A stretch of 64,000 bases of DNA, from NCBI RefSeq assembly GCF_030345705.1, contig NZ_JAUASW010000001.1:2046001-2110000 (forward strand). Direction: 5' to 3'. Shown one piece after another: positions 1 through 8,299 of the stretch (positions within the stretch are counted from its first letter, which is position 1; every line of letters begins with the position of its first letter). Below the pieces are notes generated by a model. It worked only from the letters and a program-made list of their open reading frames with translations, did not search any database and was not told where the DNA came from. The position numbers and the translations under genes were made by a program. The DNA is from Pelomonas sp. SE-A7 (GTDB lineage Bacteria; Pseudomonadota; Gammaproteobacteria; Burkholderiales; Burkholderiaceae_C).

Positions 1-1
1 G

Positions 2-721
2 CTGCACCAGCTCTGCGCCTGGCTGGCCGCACGCCGCGCCGGCATCCGCACACTCACCCTGGCCTGGCAGCACGACGCGATGCGGCCGCGCGAGGCCGGC
101 CTGGGCGGTGAGCTGCGCCTGGCCACGGCCGAGCCCACGCGCCAGTTCGCCCATCTGCAGCGCCTGCTGGGCGAGCACCTGGGCCAGACCCGGCTCGAAG
201 CACCGGCCGGCGAGTTGCGCCTGAGCGCCGACTGCATCGAGCTGCTGCCCGACGACAGCTTCTCGCTGCTGCCCGACGACCCCGACCAGGCCCGGGAGCC
301 GCTGCTGCAATTGCTGGAGCGCATGGCGGTCCGCCTGGGGCCCGAGAACGTGCGCCGCGCCGCGCCGCGCGAGGACCACCGGCTGGAATGCCTGCAGGAT
401 TGGCTGCCCTGGGGCCAGGTCTTGCCCACGCGCCCGCCGACCGGCGGATTGCTGCCGCTGGAGCCCCAGCCCAGCTGGCTGCTGGACCCGCCGCTGCGCC
501 TGCTGGCCCGCCACGACCAGCCGCTGTACTGCGGCGAGCTGCAGCTGCTGCTGGGCCCGCAGCGCATAGAAGGCGGCTGGTGGGGCGGCCGGCCCGAGCC
601 GGCCCAGGTGCAGCGCGACTACTTCCTGGCCCGCAACCCGGCGCAGGCCCTGCTGTGGATCTTCCACGAGCGCCTGGCCGGCGAGCAGCCGCATTGGTAT
701 CTGCACGGGGTGTTCGCCTGA
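2..721 (+). CDS. imuB: ImuB-type Y-family polymerase-like protein, C-terminal part (5' end outside window)
   Basis: The reading frame is open from base 2 to a TGA at 719-721, so this is the last ~239 codons of a gene that starts upstream of the window. ImuB is a catalytically dead Y-family relative that recruits the error-prone polymerase DnaE2 to the beta clamp during SOS mutagenesis. The visible part corresponds to the little-finger and C-terminal domain, with the WGGRPEPAQVQRDYF-type block and a C-terminal end HWYLHGVFA that are usual in this family. The stop overlaps the start of dnaE2 by one base (TGATG), so translation is probably coupled. The palm domain and clamp-binding motif are not visible. 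The call rests on the C-terminal motifs and on the neighbour; imuA would be expected further upstream. Confidence 0.88.
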   Translation: MHQLCAWLAARRAGIRTLTLAWQHDAMRPREAGLGGELRLATAEPTRQFAHLQRLLGEHLGQTRLEAPAGELRLSADCIELLPDDSFSLLPDDPDQAREPLLQLLERMAVRLGPENVRRAAPREDHRLECLQDWLPWGQVLPTRPPTGGLLPLEPQPSWLLDPPLRLLARHDQPLYCGELQLLLGPQRIEGGWWGGRPEPAQVQRDYFLARNPAQALLWIFHERLAGEQPHWYLHGVFA

Positions 722-3700
722 TGATGAACGTCCCGCCTTATGCAGAGCTGCATTGCCTCTCAAGCTTCAGCTTCCTGCGCGGCGCCTCCGATCCCGAGGA
801 GCTGGTGGATCGCGCCGCCGAGCTGGGCTATGCGGCCATCGCCATCACCGACGAATGCTCGCTGGCCGGCGTGGTGAGGGCCCATGCCCAGCTGCGCCGC
901 CTGGCCAAGGAGGCCGCCGAAGAAGCCACCGACGAAGCGCCGGCGCCGTCCTTGCCCCGCTTGTTGATTGGCAGCGAATTCCTGGTCCGCGACGCGTCCG
1001 GCGAGCCGGCCTTCAAGCTGGTGGCCCTGGCCCGCAACATGAACGGCTACGGCAACCTCTGCCAGTTCATCACCGAGCTGCGCCGCGCCAGCCCCACCAA
1101 GGGCCTTTACCGCCTGGCCTGGACCGATCTGCGGCCGCAGGCGCTGGACGACTGCCTGCTGCTGCTGCTGCCGCGGCGCGAGGCCGGCGACACCGAGCTG
1201 CTGGACCAGGCCCATTGGCTGCTGCGCCATTTCACCGGCCGCGCCTGGATCGCGGTGGAGCTGCTGCGCGAGCTGTCGGACGAGCGCTGGCTGCAGCGCC
1301 TGCAGGCGCTCTCCGAGGCCACGGCCCTGCCCCTGGTCGCGGCCGGCGACGTCCACATGCACCGCCGCTCGCGCAAGGCCCTGCAGGACCTGCTCACCGC
1401 CACGCGCCTCTCCTGCACCGTGGCCGAATGCGGCCTGGCGCTGCAGCCCAATGCCGAGCGTCATCTGCGCAACCGGGTCCGCCTGGCCCAGCTCTATCCG
1501 CCCGAGCTGCTGGCGCAGAGCCTGAACGTGGCCGGCCAATGCCAGTTCTCCATCGACGAGCTGCGTTATCACTATCCCAGCGAGGTCGTGCCTGATGGCC
1601 TCACCGCCACCGAGCATCTGCGCGCCCTCACCGAGGCCGGCATGAAGAAGCGCTGGCCCGAAGACGGCGGCGAGGCCTGGCGCACCCGCGTCGAGCATGA
1701 GCTGGCCCTGATCGCCGAGCTGCGCTACGAGCACTACTTCCTCACCGTGGCCGACATCGTCCAGTACGCCCGCTCGATAGGCATCCTCTGCCAGGGCCGC
1801 GGCTCGGCGGCCAACAGCGTGGTCTGCTTCTGCCTGTTCATCACCTCGGTCGATCCGGCGGAGAGCACCCTGCTGTTCGAGCGCTTCATCAGCAAGGAGC
1901 GCAACGAGCCGCCCGACATCGACGTCGACTTCGAGCATGAAAGGCGCGAGGAGGTGATCCAGTACCTCTACCGCAAGTACGGCCGCGAGCGCGCGGCCAT
2001 CGCCGCCACCGTGATCCGCTACCAGCCACGCAGCGCGATCCGCGACGTGGGCAAGGCCCTGGGCCTGGAAGAGCCGCTGATCGAGGCGCTGGCGCGCGAC
2101 CACAGCGGCTGGTCCGACTACGCCCTGCCCGAGGGCCGGCTGCGCCAGCTGCAGATCGAGCTGGGCCTGGATCCCGAGGACCTGCGCCTGCGCCAGCTGG
2201 TCGAGCTGAGCCGGCAGCTGGTGGGCATGCCGCGCCACCTGAGCCAGCATGTGGGCGGCTTCGTGCTGACCCAGGGCCCGCTGTCGCGCCTGGTGCCGAT
2301 AGAGAACGCGGCCATGCCGGACCGCACCGTCATCGAATGGGACAAGGACGACCTCGACACCGCCGGCCTGATGAAGGTCGACGTGCTGGCCCTGGGCATG
2401 CTGAGCTGCATACGCCGCAGCTTCGACTTCTACCGCCAGTGGCGCGGCCGCGAGATCGAGCTGGCCACGGTGCCGGCGGAGGACAAGCCCACCTACGACA
2501 TGATCTGCCGGGCCGACACCGTGGGCGTGTTCCAGATCGAGAGCCGGGCCCAGATGTCCATGCTGCCGCGGCTGAGGCCGCGCACCTTCTACGACCTGGT
2601 GATCGAGGTCGCCATCGTGCGGCCCGGTCCGATCGAGGGCGGCATGGTCCACCCGTATTTGAAGAACCGATTCAGGCCGGCCGACAAGATCCACTATCCC
2701 AAGCCCGAGCTGAAGCTGGCGCTCGGTCGCACCTGCGGCGTGCCCATCTTCCAGGAGCAGGTGATGCAGGTGGCCATGATCGCCGCCAACTTCTCGGCCG
2801 GCGAGGCCGACCAGCTGCGCCGCGCCATGGCGGCCTGGAAGCGGCCCGGCGACCTGGAGCGCTTCTACGAAAAGATCGTCACCAATATGCGGCGCAACGG
2901 CTACGAGGACGAGTTCGCCGAGCGCATCTTCAAGCAGATCAAGGGCTTCTCGTCCTACGGCTTTCCGGAGTCGCATGCGGCCAGCTTCGCGCTGCTCACC
3001 TATGTCTCCAGCTGGCTCAAATGCCACGAGCCTGCCATCTTCCTGGCCGCGCTCCTGAACTCGCAGCCGCTGGGCTTTTACACGCCCTCGCAACTGGTGC
3101 AGGACGCGCGCCGCCATGACGTGGAAGTGCGGCCGGCCGATGTGTCGTGGAGCGACAAGGACAGCACGCTGGAAGAGCGAGCCGGCCACGAACAGCCGGC
3201 CATACGCCTGGGCCTGCGCCTGGTGGCCGGGCTGTCGGACAAGGCGGCCGAGCGCATAGTCGCGGCCCGGACCCATGGCCCCTTCGCCCATCCGCAAGAC
3301 CTGGCCCTGCGTGCCCGGCTCGAGCAGCGCGAGATGCAGCTGCTGGCCGCCGCCGATGCCCTGGCCTCGCTGGCCGGCCACCGCCGCCAGCAGGTCTGGC
3401 AGGCCAGCGCCCTGCGCTCGCTGCCCAGGCTCTTGCAGGGCTCGCTGCCGGCCGAAGCCGAGCTGGCCCTGCCCGAGGCCGGCGAGGGCGAGGAGGTGCT
3501 GTGGGACTACCGCTCGCTGGGCCTGACGCTGCGCAGCCATCCGCTGGCCATCCTGCGGCCGCGCCTGGCGGCGCGCGGGCTCTCCAGCTCGGCCGAGCTG
3601 CAGGGCGGGCGCAACCGCCGCAGCGTCAGCACCTGCGGCATAGTCACCGGCCGCCAGCGGCCGCAGACTGCCAAGGGCACGCTGTTCATCACGCTGGAAG

Positions 3701-3903
3701 ACGAGACCGGCAATGTCCAGGTCATCGTCTGGCGCCAGGTCTACGAGGACTACCGCTCCATCATCCTGGCCTCGCGCCTGCTGGCCGTGCACGGCCGCTG
3801 GCAGCGCGGCGACGGTGGCGTCCAGCACCTGCTGGCCGAAAGCTTCGAGAACCTCAGCCCGTGGCTTGGCCGCCTGGCCACCGAGAGCCGGGATTTCCGC
3901 TGA
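721..3903 (+). CDS. dnaE2: Error-prone DNA polymerase DnaE2 (ImuC)
   Basis: A C-family polymerase alpha subunit of 1060 residues that performs damage-induced translesion synthesis with ImuB. An N-terminal PHP domain (about residues 5-200) opens with AELHCLSSFSFLRGASDP. The polymerase core contains the catalytic PDIDVDFE motif near residue 398 and the DnaE2-type YGRERAAIAATVIRYQPRSA block. An OB fold lies near residues 968-1025 (CGIVTGRQRPQTAKGT). At 1060 residues it is close to the family's usual 1030-1090 and shorter than replicative DnaE. The frame is open further upstream, but the ATG at 721, overlapping the imuB stop, gives the normal N terminus; the ATG at 724 is also possible. Expression is normally LexA-controlled from a promoter upstream of the cassette, outside this window. 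Confidence 0.95.
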   Translation: MMNVPPYAELHCLSSFSFLRGASDPEELVDRAAELGYAAIAITDECSLAGVVRAHAQLRRLAKEAAEEATDEAPAPSLPRLLIGSEFLVRDASGEPAFKLVALARNMNGYGNLCQFITELRRASPTKGLYRLAWTDLRPQALDDCLLLLLPRREAGDTELLDQAHWLLRHFTGRAWIAVELLRELSDERWLQRLQALSEATALPLVAAGDVHMHRRSRKALQDLLTATRLSCTVAECGLALQPNAERHLRNRVRLAQLYPPELLAQSLNVAGQCQFSIDELRYHYPSEVVPDGLTATEHLRALTEAGMKKRWPEDGGEAWRTRVEHELALIAELRYEHYFLTVADIVQYARSIGILCQGRGSAANSVVCFCLFITSVDPAESTLLFERFISKERNEPPDIDVDFEHERREEVIQYLYRKYGRERAAIAATVIRYQPRSAIRDVGKALGLEEPLIEALARDHSGWSDYALPEGRLRQLQIELGLDPEDLRLRQLVELSRQLVGMPRHLSQHVGGFVLTQGPLSRLVPIENAAMPDRTVIEWDKDDLDTAGLMKVDVLALGMLSCIRRSFDFYRQWRGREIELATVPAEDKPTYDMICRADTVGVFQIESRAQMSMLPRLRPRTFYDLVIEVAIVRPGPIEGGMVHPYLKNRFRPADKIHYPKPELKLALGRTCGVPIFQEQVMQVAMIAANFSAGEADQLRRAMAAWKRPGDLERFYEKIVTNMRRNGYEDEFAERIFKQIKGFSSYGFPESHAASFALLTYVSSWLKCHEPAIFLAALLNSQPLGFYTPSQLVQDARRHDVEVRPADVSWSDKDSTLEERAGHEQPAIRLGLRLVAGLSDKAAERIVAARTHGPFAHPQDLALRARLEQREMQLLAAADALASLAGHRRQQVWQASALRSLPRLLQGSLPAEAELALPEAGEGEEVLWDYRSLGLTLRSHPLAILRPRLAARGLSSSAELQGGRNRRSVSTCGIVTGRQRPQTAKGTLFITLEDETGNVQVIVWRQVYEDYRSIILASRLLAVHGRWQRGDGGVQHLLAESFENLSPWLGRLATESRDFR

Positions 3904-3915
3904 GGGCGCCGAGGA

Positions 3916-4218
3916 TCAGGGTCCCGACAAGTCCTTCCGGGTCAGCGGTTTTCTATGCTGATGGAAGCAGGCCAGCACCGTGACCTGATCGCCCTCGACG
4001 ATGAAGAAAAGCGCATAGGGGAAGCGGCGCAGGTTCACCCGGCGCAGATCGAGTTCAAGGACCGGATACAGGAACGGATTCAGCACCAGGAAGTCCCGGC
4101 TGCGCTACAGGTCCTCGAGGAACTCGTCTGCCCTGGCGACATGCGGCTGGCCGTACCAGGCGTGAGCCTCGGCAATCTCCTGCACCGCCAGCGGCATGAA
4201 GCGCACGCTGAAGCCCAT
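3916..4218 (-). pseudogene. ParE/RelE-like toxin interrupted by an in-frame amber codon
   Basis: Reading the minus strand from the ATG at 4218 gives MGFSVRFMPLAVQEIAEAHA and, further on, VNLRRFPYALFFIVEGDQV and a final FHQHRKPLTRKDL. This is the usual order of a ParE/RelE toxin: N-terminal helix with AWY, central strand LRRFPY, C-terminal strand ending in FHxxRxP. Codon 38 is TAG (plus-strand CTA at 4105-4107), between FLEDL and RSRDFLVLNP, with no shift of frame on either side, so one substitution (for example from GAG or CAG) would explain it. Full length would be 100 residues, normal for the family. The gene lies 6 bases downstream of an intact antitoxin gene. As written it gives a 37-residue fragment and is probably non-functional unless the stop is suppressed or is a sequence error. 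Confidence 0.8.
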
Positions 4219-4224
4219 GCGAGC

Positions 4225-4452
4225 CTAGCGAGACAGGGACTGCAACCTGGACTTCAACTGCTCGAAACTGAGTCCTGGCTCGCCAGGATGGGCCCGATGC
4301 CAAGAGAGGCGCTCGCGCAACTCCTCCCACTGCTGCGGCGAAAGCAGCGGCGCGTCGGACTCGCTGTTGGCGCTCTGGATCAGGGCTTCGCCCAGCAAGC
4401 GCCGCTCGGCGGCGCTGAGCTGTTCAAGCTCCTGAATCAGGGGGGCATTCAT
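4225..4452 (-). CDS. Addiction module antitoxin, short acidic protein
   Basis: A 75-residue protein of the unstable antitoxin type that pairs with ParE/RelE toxins. It begins MNAPLIQELEQLSAAERRL, with the characteristic L-S-x-x-E-R-x-x-L helix, followed by an acidic middle and a Trp-containing helix (PQQWEELRERL) ending in LKSRLQSL. The gene directly precedes the toxin frame on the same strand with a 6-base gap, the normal antitoxin-first order. It should bind and neutralise the toxin and may repress the pair. With the downstream toxin truncated it may now be an orphan antitoxin. No DNA-binding domain is obvious at this length. Confidence 0.75.
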   Translation of the reverse strand: MNAPLIQELEQLSAAERRLLGEALIQSANSESDAPLLSPQQWEELRERLSWHRAHPGEPGLSFEQLKSRLQSLSR

Positions 4453-4612
4453 GCGGCAAGGCTAGCACAGCGAACCGGCCCAGCGTGGGCTCGAATGTCC
4501 TGCCCATATGCCTGAAGTCACTCTCCGATTTCGCGCCTAACATCGCCTCCTTTGTTCCAGCCGAGCCGCAGCTTCAGCCGCCCGGCCTCCCTGACCCAAC
4601 GAGGAACCGTTC

Positions 4613-6019
4613 ATGCGAACTACTCCCAAACTTTCCCTGCTGCTGGCCGGCATGGCGCTGTCGCTGTCGGCCCTGGCGGCCGATGCCGACCGCTGGACCG
4701 TGCCGGTGCAGAGCAAGAAGCTGTCCAACGGCCTGACCGTGCTGGTCTCCGAGGACCACAGCTCGCCCACCGTCGGCGTCAGCGTGGTCTACCACGTGGG
4801 CATGCGACTGGAGCCGCGCGGCCGCACCGGCTTCGCCCATCTGTTCGAGCACCTGATGTTCCAGGGCACGCCCAAGGCGCCCAAGGGCGTGTTCGACCAG
4901 GTCATCACCAGCGGCGGCGGCCGCAACAACGGCTCGACCCGCGCCGACTTCACCAACTACATCGAGACCGCCCCGGTCTCGGCCCTGGACTCCATCCTGT
5001 GGCTGGAAGCCGACCGGATGAAGACCCTGGACTTCAACCCGGCCACGCTGAAGAACCAGCAGGACGTGGTCAAGGAAGAGATCCGCGTCAACGTGAAGAA
5101 CCAGCCCTATGGCGGCTTCATGTGGATAGACATCGGCATGCTGGCCTTCAACAAGTGGGAGAACAACCACGACGGCTACGGCAGCTTCGCCGACCTGGAG
5201 AACGCCAACCTCGACGATGTGCGCGCCTTCCACCGCGACTTCTACGGCCCCAACAATGCCGTGCTGTCCATCGCCGGCGACGTGACGCCGGCCCAGGGCT
5301 TTGCGCTGGCCGAGAAGTATTTCGGTGGTATCGCCAAGCGTCCGGTGCCGGCCGGCACCGACTTCAAGGAAGGCCTGAACACGGCCGAGAAGCGCCTGGA
5401 GCAGAGCGACACCCTGGCCCAGGTGCCGGCCCTGGCCGCCGCCTGGAAAATGCCGGATCGCGGCTCCAAGGACCAGGCGCCCATGGCCGTGCTCGGCGAG
5501 CTGCTGGCCGGCGGCGACGCCTCGCGCTTCTACCAGGGCATGGTCAAGGGCCGCGAGCTGTCGCTGAACATGAACTCGCTGTACGGCCTGACGAGCCCCT
5601 GGGAATATGACGGCCCGACGCTGTTCACCGTGTTCACGCTCTACAAGCCGACCACCAATGCCGACGCGGTGCTGGCCGCCATGGACGAGGAAATCGCCAA
5701 GGTGGTCAAGGACGGCGTGGACGAGGCCACGCTCAAGCGCATCAAGACCAGCATGCTGGCCAGCTGGTACAACGGCCTGGAGAGCTTCCTGAGCCGCGCC
5801 GACACGCTGGCCCGCCTGCAGACGCTGTGGGGCGATGCCAAGGTGGTCAACCAGATCCCGGACTGGATCTCGGCCGTCAGCTCCGCCGACGTGCAGCGCA
5901 CCGCCAAGACCTACCTGACCCGCGAGAACCGCTCGGTCATCGACCGCAAGCCGGCGCCCAAGCCGGCACCTGCTCCCGCGCCGGCCGCCCCGGCCTCCGC
6001 TGCCGACAAGAAGCAATGA
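4613..6019 (+). CDS. M16 family zinc metallopeptidase, active subunit
   Basis: An exported pitrilysin/processing-peptidase-like protease of 468 residues. The N terminus MRTTPKLSLLLAGMALSLSA is a signal peptide with likely cleavage after ALA near residue 22. The inverted zinc motif HxxEH is present as HLFEH at residues 76-80, and the conserved downstream Glu is in the VVKEEIR segment about 75 residues later, so the catalytic set looks complete. The last ~25 residues are Pro/Ala/Lys-rich (PAPKPAPAPAPAAPA), probably a flexible tail. The gene is followed by a second M16 gene lacking the motif, as in two-subunit M16B peptidases. Substrate is unknown; it should act in the periplasm on peptides or misfolded proteins. 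Confidence 0.92.
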   Translation: MRTTPKLSLLLAGMALSLSALAADADRWTVPVQSKKLSNGLTVLVSEDHSSPTVGVSVVYHVGMRLEPRGRTGFAHLFEHLMFQGTPKAPKGVFDQVITSGGGRNNGSTRADFTNYIETAPVSALDSILWLEADRMKTLDFNPATLKNQQDVVKEEIRVNVKNQPYGGFMWIDIGMLAFNKWENNHDGYGSFADLENANLDDVRAFHRDFYGPNNAVLSIAGDVTPAQGFALAEKYFGGIAKRPVPAGTDFKEGLNTAEKRLEQSDTLAQVPALAAAWKMPDRGSKDQAPMAVLGELLAGGDASRFYQGMVKGRELSLNMNSLYGLTSPWEYDGPTLFTVFTLYKPTTNADAVLAAMDEEIAKVVKDGVDEATLKRIKTSMLASWYNGLESFLSRADTLARLQTLWGDAKVVNQIPDWISAVSSADVQRTAKTYLTRENRSVIDRKPAPKPAPAPAPAAPASAADKKQ

Positions 6020-6039
6020 CGAGCCCGAGGACCATCGCC

Positions 6040-7470
6040 ATGAAGATCCAACACAAGTTCGCCTCCAAGACGCTGCTGGCCCTGGCCGCGGCGCTCGCCC
6101 TGTCCGCCACCGTCCAGGCCGCCCAGGTCAAGCTGCCGGCCGAGCTGCCGGCCTTCGGCCAGGACAAGCCCATCCCGGTGCCCAAGATCGCCAAGAAGAC
6201 CCTGGCCAACGGCCTGGAGGTCTGGGTGGTGCCGCGCAACGGACTGCCCCGCGTCGACTATGTGCTGGGGGTGCGCGGCGCCGGCTACGGCGCCGATTCG
6301 GCCACCCAGTCGGGCCTGGCCGGCATGCTGGCCAACGTGCTGAACGAAGGCACGGCCAAGCGCGATTCGCGCGCCATCGCCGAAGCCGCCCAGGGCCTGG
6401 GCGGTGAGATCGGCGCCGGTGCCGGCAACGACGGCATCACCGTGTTCGCCAATGCCGTGGCCTCCAACGCGCCGGCCATGCTGCAGCTGCTGGCCGAGGT
6501 GGCACGCACGCCGGCCTATCCGGACCGCGAGGTGGCCCTGGCCAAGGCCAATGCGCTGCAGAGCCTGAAGGCCAGCGAGGCCAACCCGGGCTACCGCGCC
6601 GAGCGCGCCATGGGTTTCGTCGTCTTCGGCGACCATGCCTATGCCCGCATCCGCGCCACGGCCGACAGCATCAATGCCACCACGCCCGAACTGCTGCGCG
6701 CCGAGCATGCGCGCCGCTTCCGGCCCGAGCGCAGCCTGCTGGTCGTGACCGGCCGGGTCAACGCCGAGCAGCTGTTCAAGCAGATCGAGGCCGCCTTCGG
6801 CGACTGGAAGGCCACGGGCGAAGCCCCGGCCGCCGTGCCGCACACCCAGGCCAATGCCGCGGTGCAGCGCCTGCTGCTGGAGCGTCCGGGCAGCGTGCAG
6901 TCCACCGTGCGCCTGGGCCGTCCGGGCAATGACGCCGGCGCGGCCGACCAGGTGCCGCTGCGCCTGGCCTCCACCATCCTCGGTGGCGGCTTCAGCAGCC
7001 GCGTCAACCTGAACCTGCGCGAGGAAAAGGGCTACACCTACGGCGCCTCGGCCGGGGCCCGCTCGTACCGCGACGGTGGCGCCATCATCGGCGGCGCCGA
7101 CGTGCGCAACGAGGTCACCGGCGCGGCGCTGAAGGAGTTCTTCTCCGAGTACAAGCGCCTGGGCACCGACCTGGTCGGCGCCGACGAGATGGCGATGAAC
7201 AAGCGCTACGTGGCCGGCGGCTACCTGATCAGCACCCAGCTGCAGGGCGCCGTGGCCCGCACGCTGGCCAACAACTGGCTGATCGGCCTGCCGTCCGAAT
7301 TCCTCGGCAACTACGTGCCCATGATCCAGAAGGTCACGGCCGAGCAGGTGCGCGACACGGCCAGGAAGTACTTCGACCCGGCCACGCAGAGCATCGTGGT
7401 GGTCGGCGACAAGGCCGCCGTCAGCGAGCAGCTGAAGGAGTTCGGCGAGTTCACGGTGCAGGGCAAGTAA
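6040..7470 (+). CDS. M16 family peptidase-like protein, non-catalytic partner subunit
   Basis: A 476-residue M16 homologue with signal peptide MKIQHKFASKTLLALAAALA and likely cleavage after VQA. Where the active subunit has HxxEH, this protein has GLAGMLANVLNEGTAKRDS, so it cannot bind the catalytic zinc. It keeps the R-x-E-K-G-Y-x-Y block (LREEKGYTYGASAG) that contributes the substrate-positioning Arg/Tyr in M16B heterodimers. I chose the ATG at 6040, which has a GAGGA element a few bases upstream; the in-frame ATG at 6016 overlaps the previous stop (ATGA) and is an alternative that would add 8 residues before the signal peptide. It most likely forms a clamshell heterodimer with the product of 4613-6019. 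A strong terminator follows. Confidence 0.9.
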   Translation: MKIQHKFASKTLLALAAALALSATVQAAQVKLPAELPAFGQDKPIPVPKIAKKTLANGLEVWVVPRNGLPRVDYVLGVRGAGYGADSATQSGLAGMLANVLNEGTAKRDSRAIAEAAQGLGGEIGAGAGNDGITVFANAVASNAPAMLQLLAEVARTPAYPDREVALAKANALQSLKASEANPGYRAERAMGFVVFGDHAYARIRATADSINATTPELLRAEHARRFRPERSLLVVTGRVNAEQLFKQIEAAFGDWKATGEAPAAVPHTQANAAVQRLLLERPGSVQSTVRLGRPGNDAGAADQVPLRLASTILGGGFSSRVNLNLREEKGYTYGASAGARSYRDGGAIIGGADVRNEVTGAALKEFFSEYKRLGTDLVGADEMAMNKRYVAGGYLISTQLQGAVARTLANNWLIGLPSEFLGNYVPMIQKVTAEQVRDTARKYFDPATQSIVVVGDKAAVSEQLKEFGEFTVQGK

Positions 7471-7495
7471 GCCTCGGCATCGTCCGTCCGGACCG

Positions 7496-7530
7496 GGGCC
7501 GCGACCTGAAAGGGTTGCGGCCCTTTTTCT
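7496..7530 (+). terminator. Rho-independent terminator after the M16 pair
   Basis: An 11-base-pair stem (7496-7506 with 7513-7523, one G-U pair), a 6-base loop and a T5 run at 7524-7528 lie 25 bases after the stop of the second M16 gene. The T run is on the plus side only, so it ends the M16 transcript and not the opposing gene. Confidence 0.9.
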
Positions 7531-7543
7531 TATCGGCCGCTGA

Positions 7544-8299
7544 TCATTCCTTCAGGTAGCGGTCGTAGATCGCCTGGTAGCGGCCGGTCTTCTTCAGATG
7601 TTCCAGGCCGGCATTGAAGTCGTCGCGCACCTGCTTGCTGCGGAACACCGGCCGGTAGTCCATGGGGTTGACCTTGGTGAAGGCATGCTCCTCCACCGGC
7701 AGCAGCTCGCCGCCCTCGCGCCGGAACTGCAGCGCGAAGTACTTGAAGATGCCGCGGTCGCTGAGTACCAGGTCGTAGCGGCCGCGCATCAAGGTACGCA
7801 CCTGCACTGCCTGGTCGTTCTGCTCGGTGTAGTGACCGGCCGCCTTCACCGCGTCCAGCCACTGCGGATAGCGCCGCGCGCCGCCGACGAAGGAGATCAC
7901 CGACAGGCCCTTGAGATCTTCGGGCCTGCGTATCACCAGCTTGCTGCTCTTCAGCGAGATGAAGACGTTGTCGTAGAGCACCGCCGGGTCGCCGTAATGG
8001 CCGCCGAAGGGCGCCATGTCCTCGCCCAGGTCGGTCATGGCCGCTTCCACCGTGCCGTCCTTGAAGGCGATGGGAATGCGCGCGAACGGGAAGTAGACCG
8101 GCTTGAGCTTGTGGCCGCGCCAGGCCAGGGCCTCGCCAATCACCTCGAGTTCGATGCCGGAATTGGTCTGCGGAAAGCAGTACGGCGGGATGCGCTCGCC
8201 GAAGGCCATGCTGACCTCGGCGGCCGCGGCCACCGGCATCAGCAATGACGCCAGCAGACCCGTCCAAAATCTGCGCAGGTCGATGATGCCTGTCCCCAT
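7544..8299 (-). CDS. Periplasmic solute-binding protein, family 3-like
   Basis: A 251-residue protein with the fold of amino-acid-type binding proteins (SBP_bac_3). The N terminus MGTGIIDLRRFWTGLLASLL leads into VAAAAE, a signal peptide. The mature part starts with FGERIPPYCFPQTNSGIE, the pattern of the first ligand-binding strand, and has the lobe-crossing block DLKGLSVISFVGGA. The ATG at 8299 overlaps by one base the stop of the upstream dehydrogenase-like gene (TGATG), so it is probably translated from the same message. No transporter permease or ATPase is adjacent, so it may feed a distant transporter or act as a sensor or orphan binding protein. Ligand unknown. Confidence 0.8.
   Translation of the reverse strand: MGTGIIDLRRFWTGLLASLLMPVAAAAEVSMAFGERIPPYCFPQTNSGIELEVIGEALAWRGHKLKPVYFPFARIPIAFKDGTVEAAMTDLGEDMAPFGGHYGDPAVLYDNVFISLKSSKLVIRRPEDLKGLSVISFVGGARRYPQWLDAVKAAGHYTEQNDQAVQVRTLMRGRYDLVLSDRGIFKYFALQFRREGGELLPVEEHAFTKVNPMDYRPVFRSKQVRDDFNAGLEHLKKTGRYQAIYDRYLKE

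Noticed and set aside
760..3828. Open frame of about 1020 codons on the minus strand across dnaE2
   Set aside because: It is the mirror of a high-GC gene with conserved protein motifs on the plus strand; its translation is low-complexity Ala/Gly/Gln/His-rich with no family pattern. The same applies to long antisense frames over 9632-12619 and 36108-39149.
3955..4515. Plus-strand open frame across the toxin-antitoxin pair
   Set aside because: The minus strand carries recognisable antitoxin and toxin patterns with correct spacing; the plus-strand translation has no known features.
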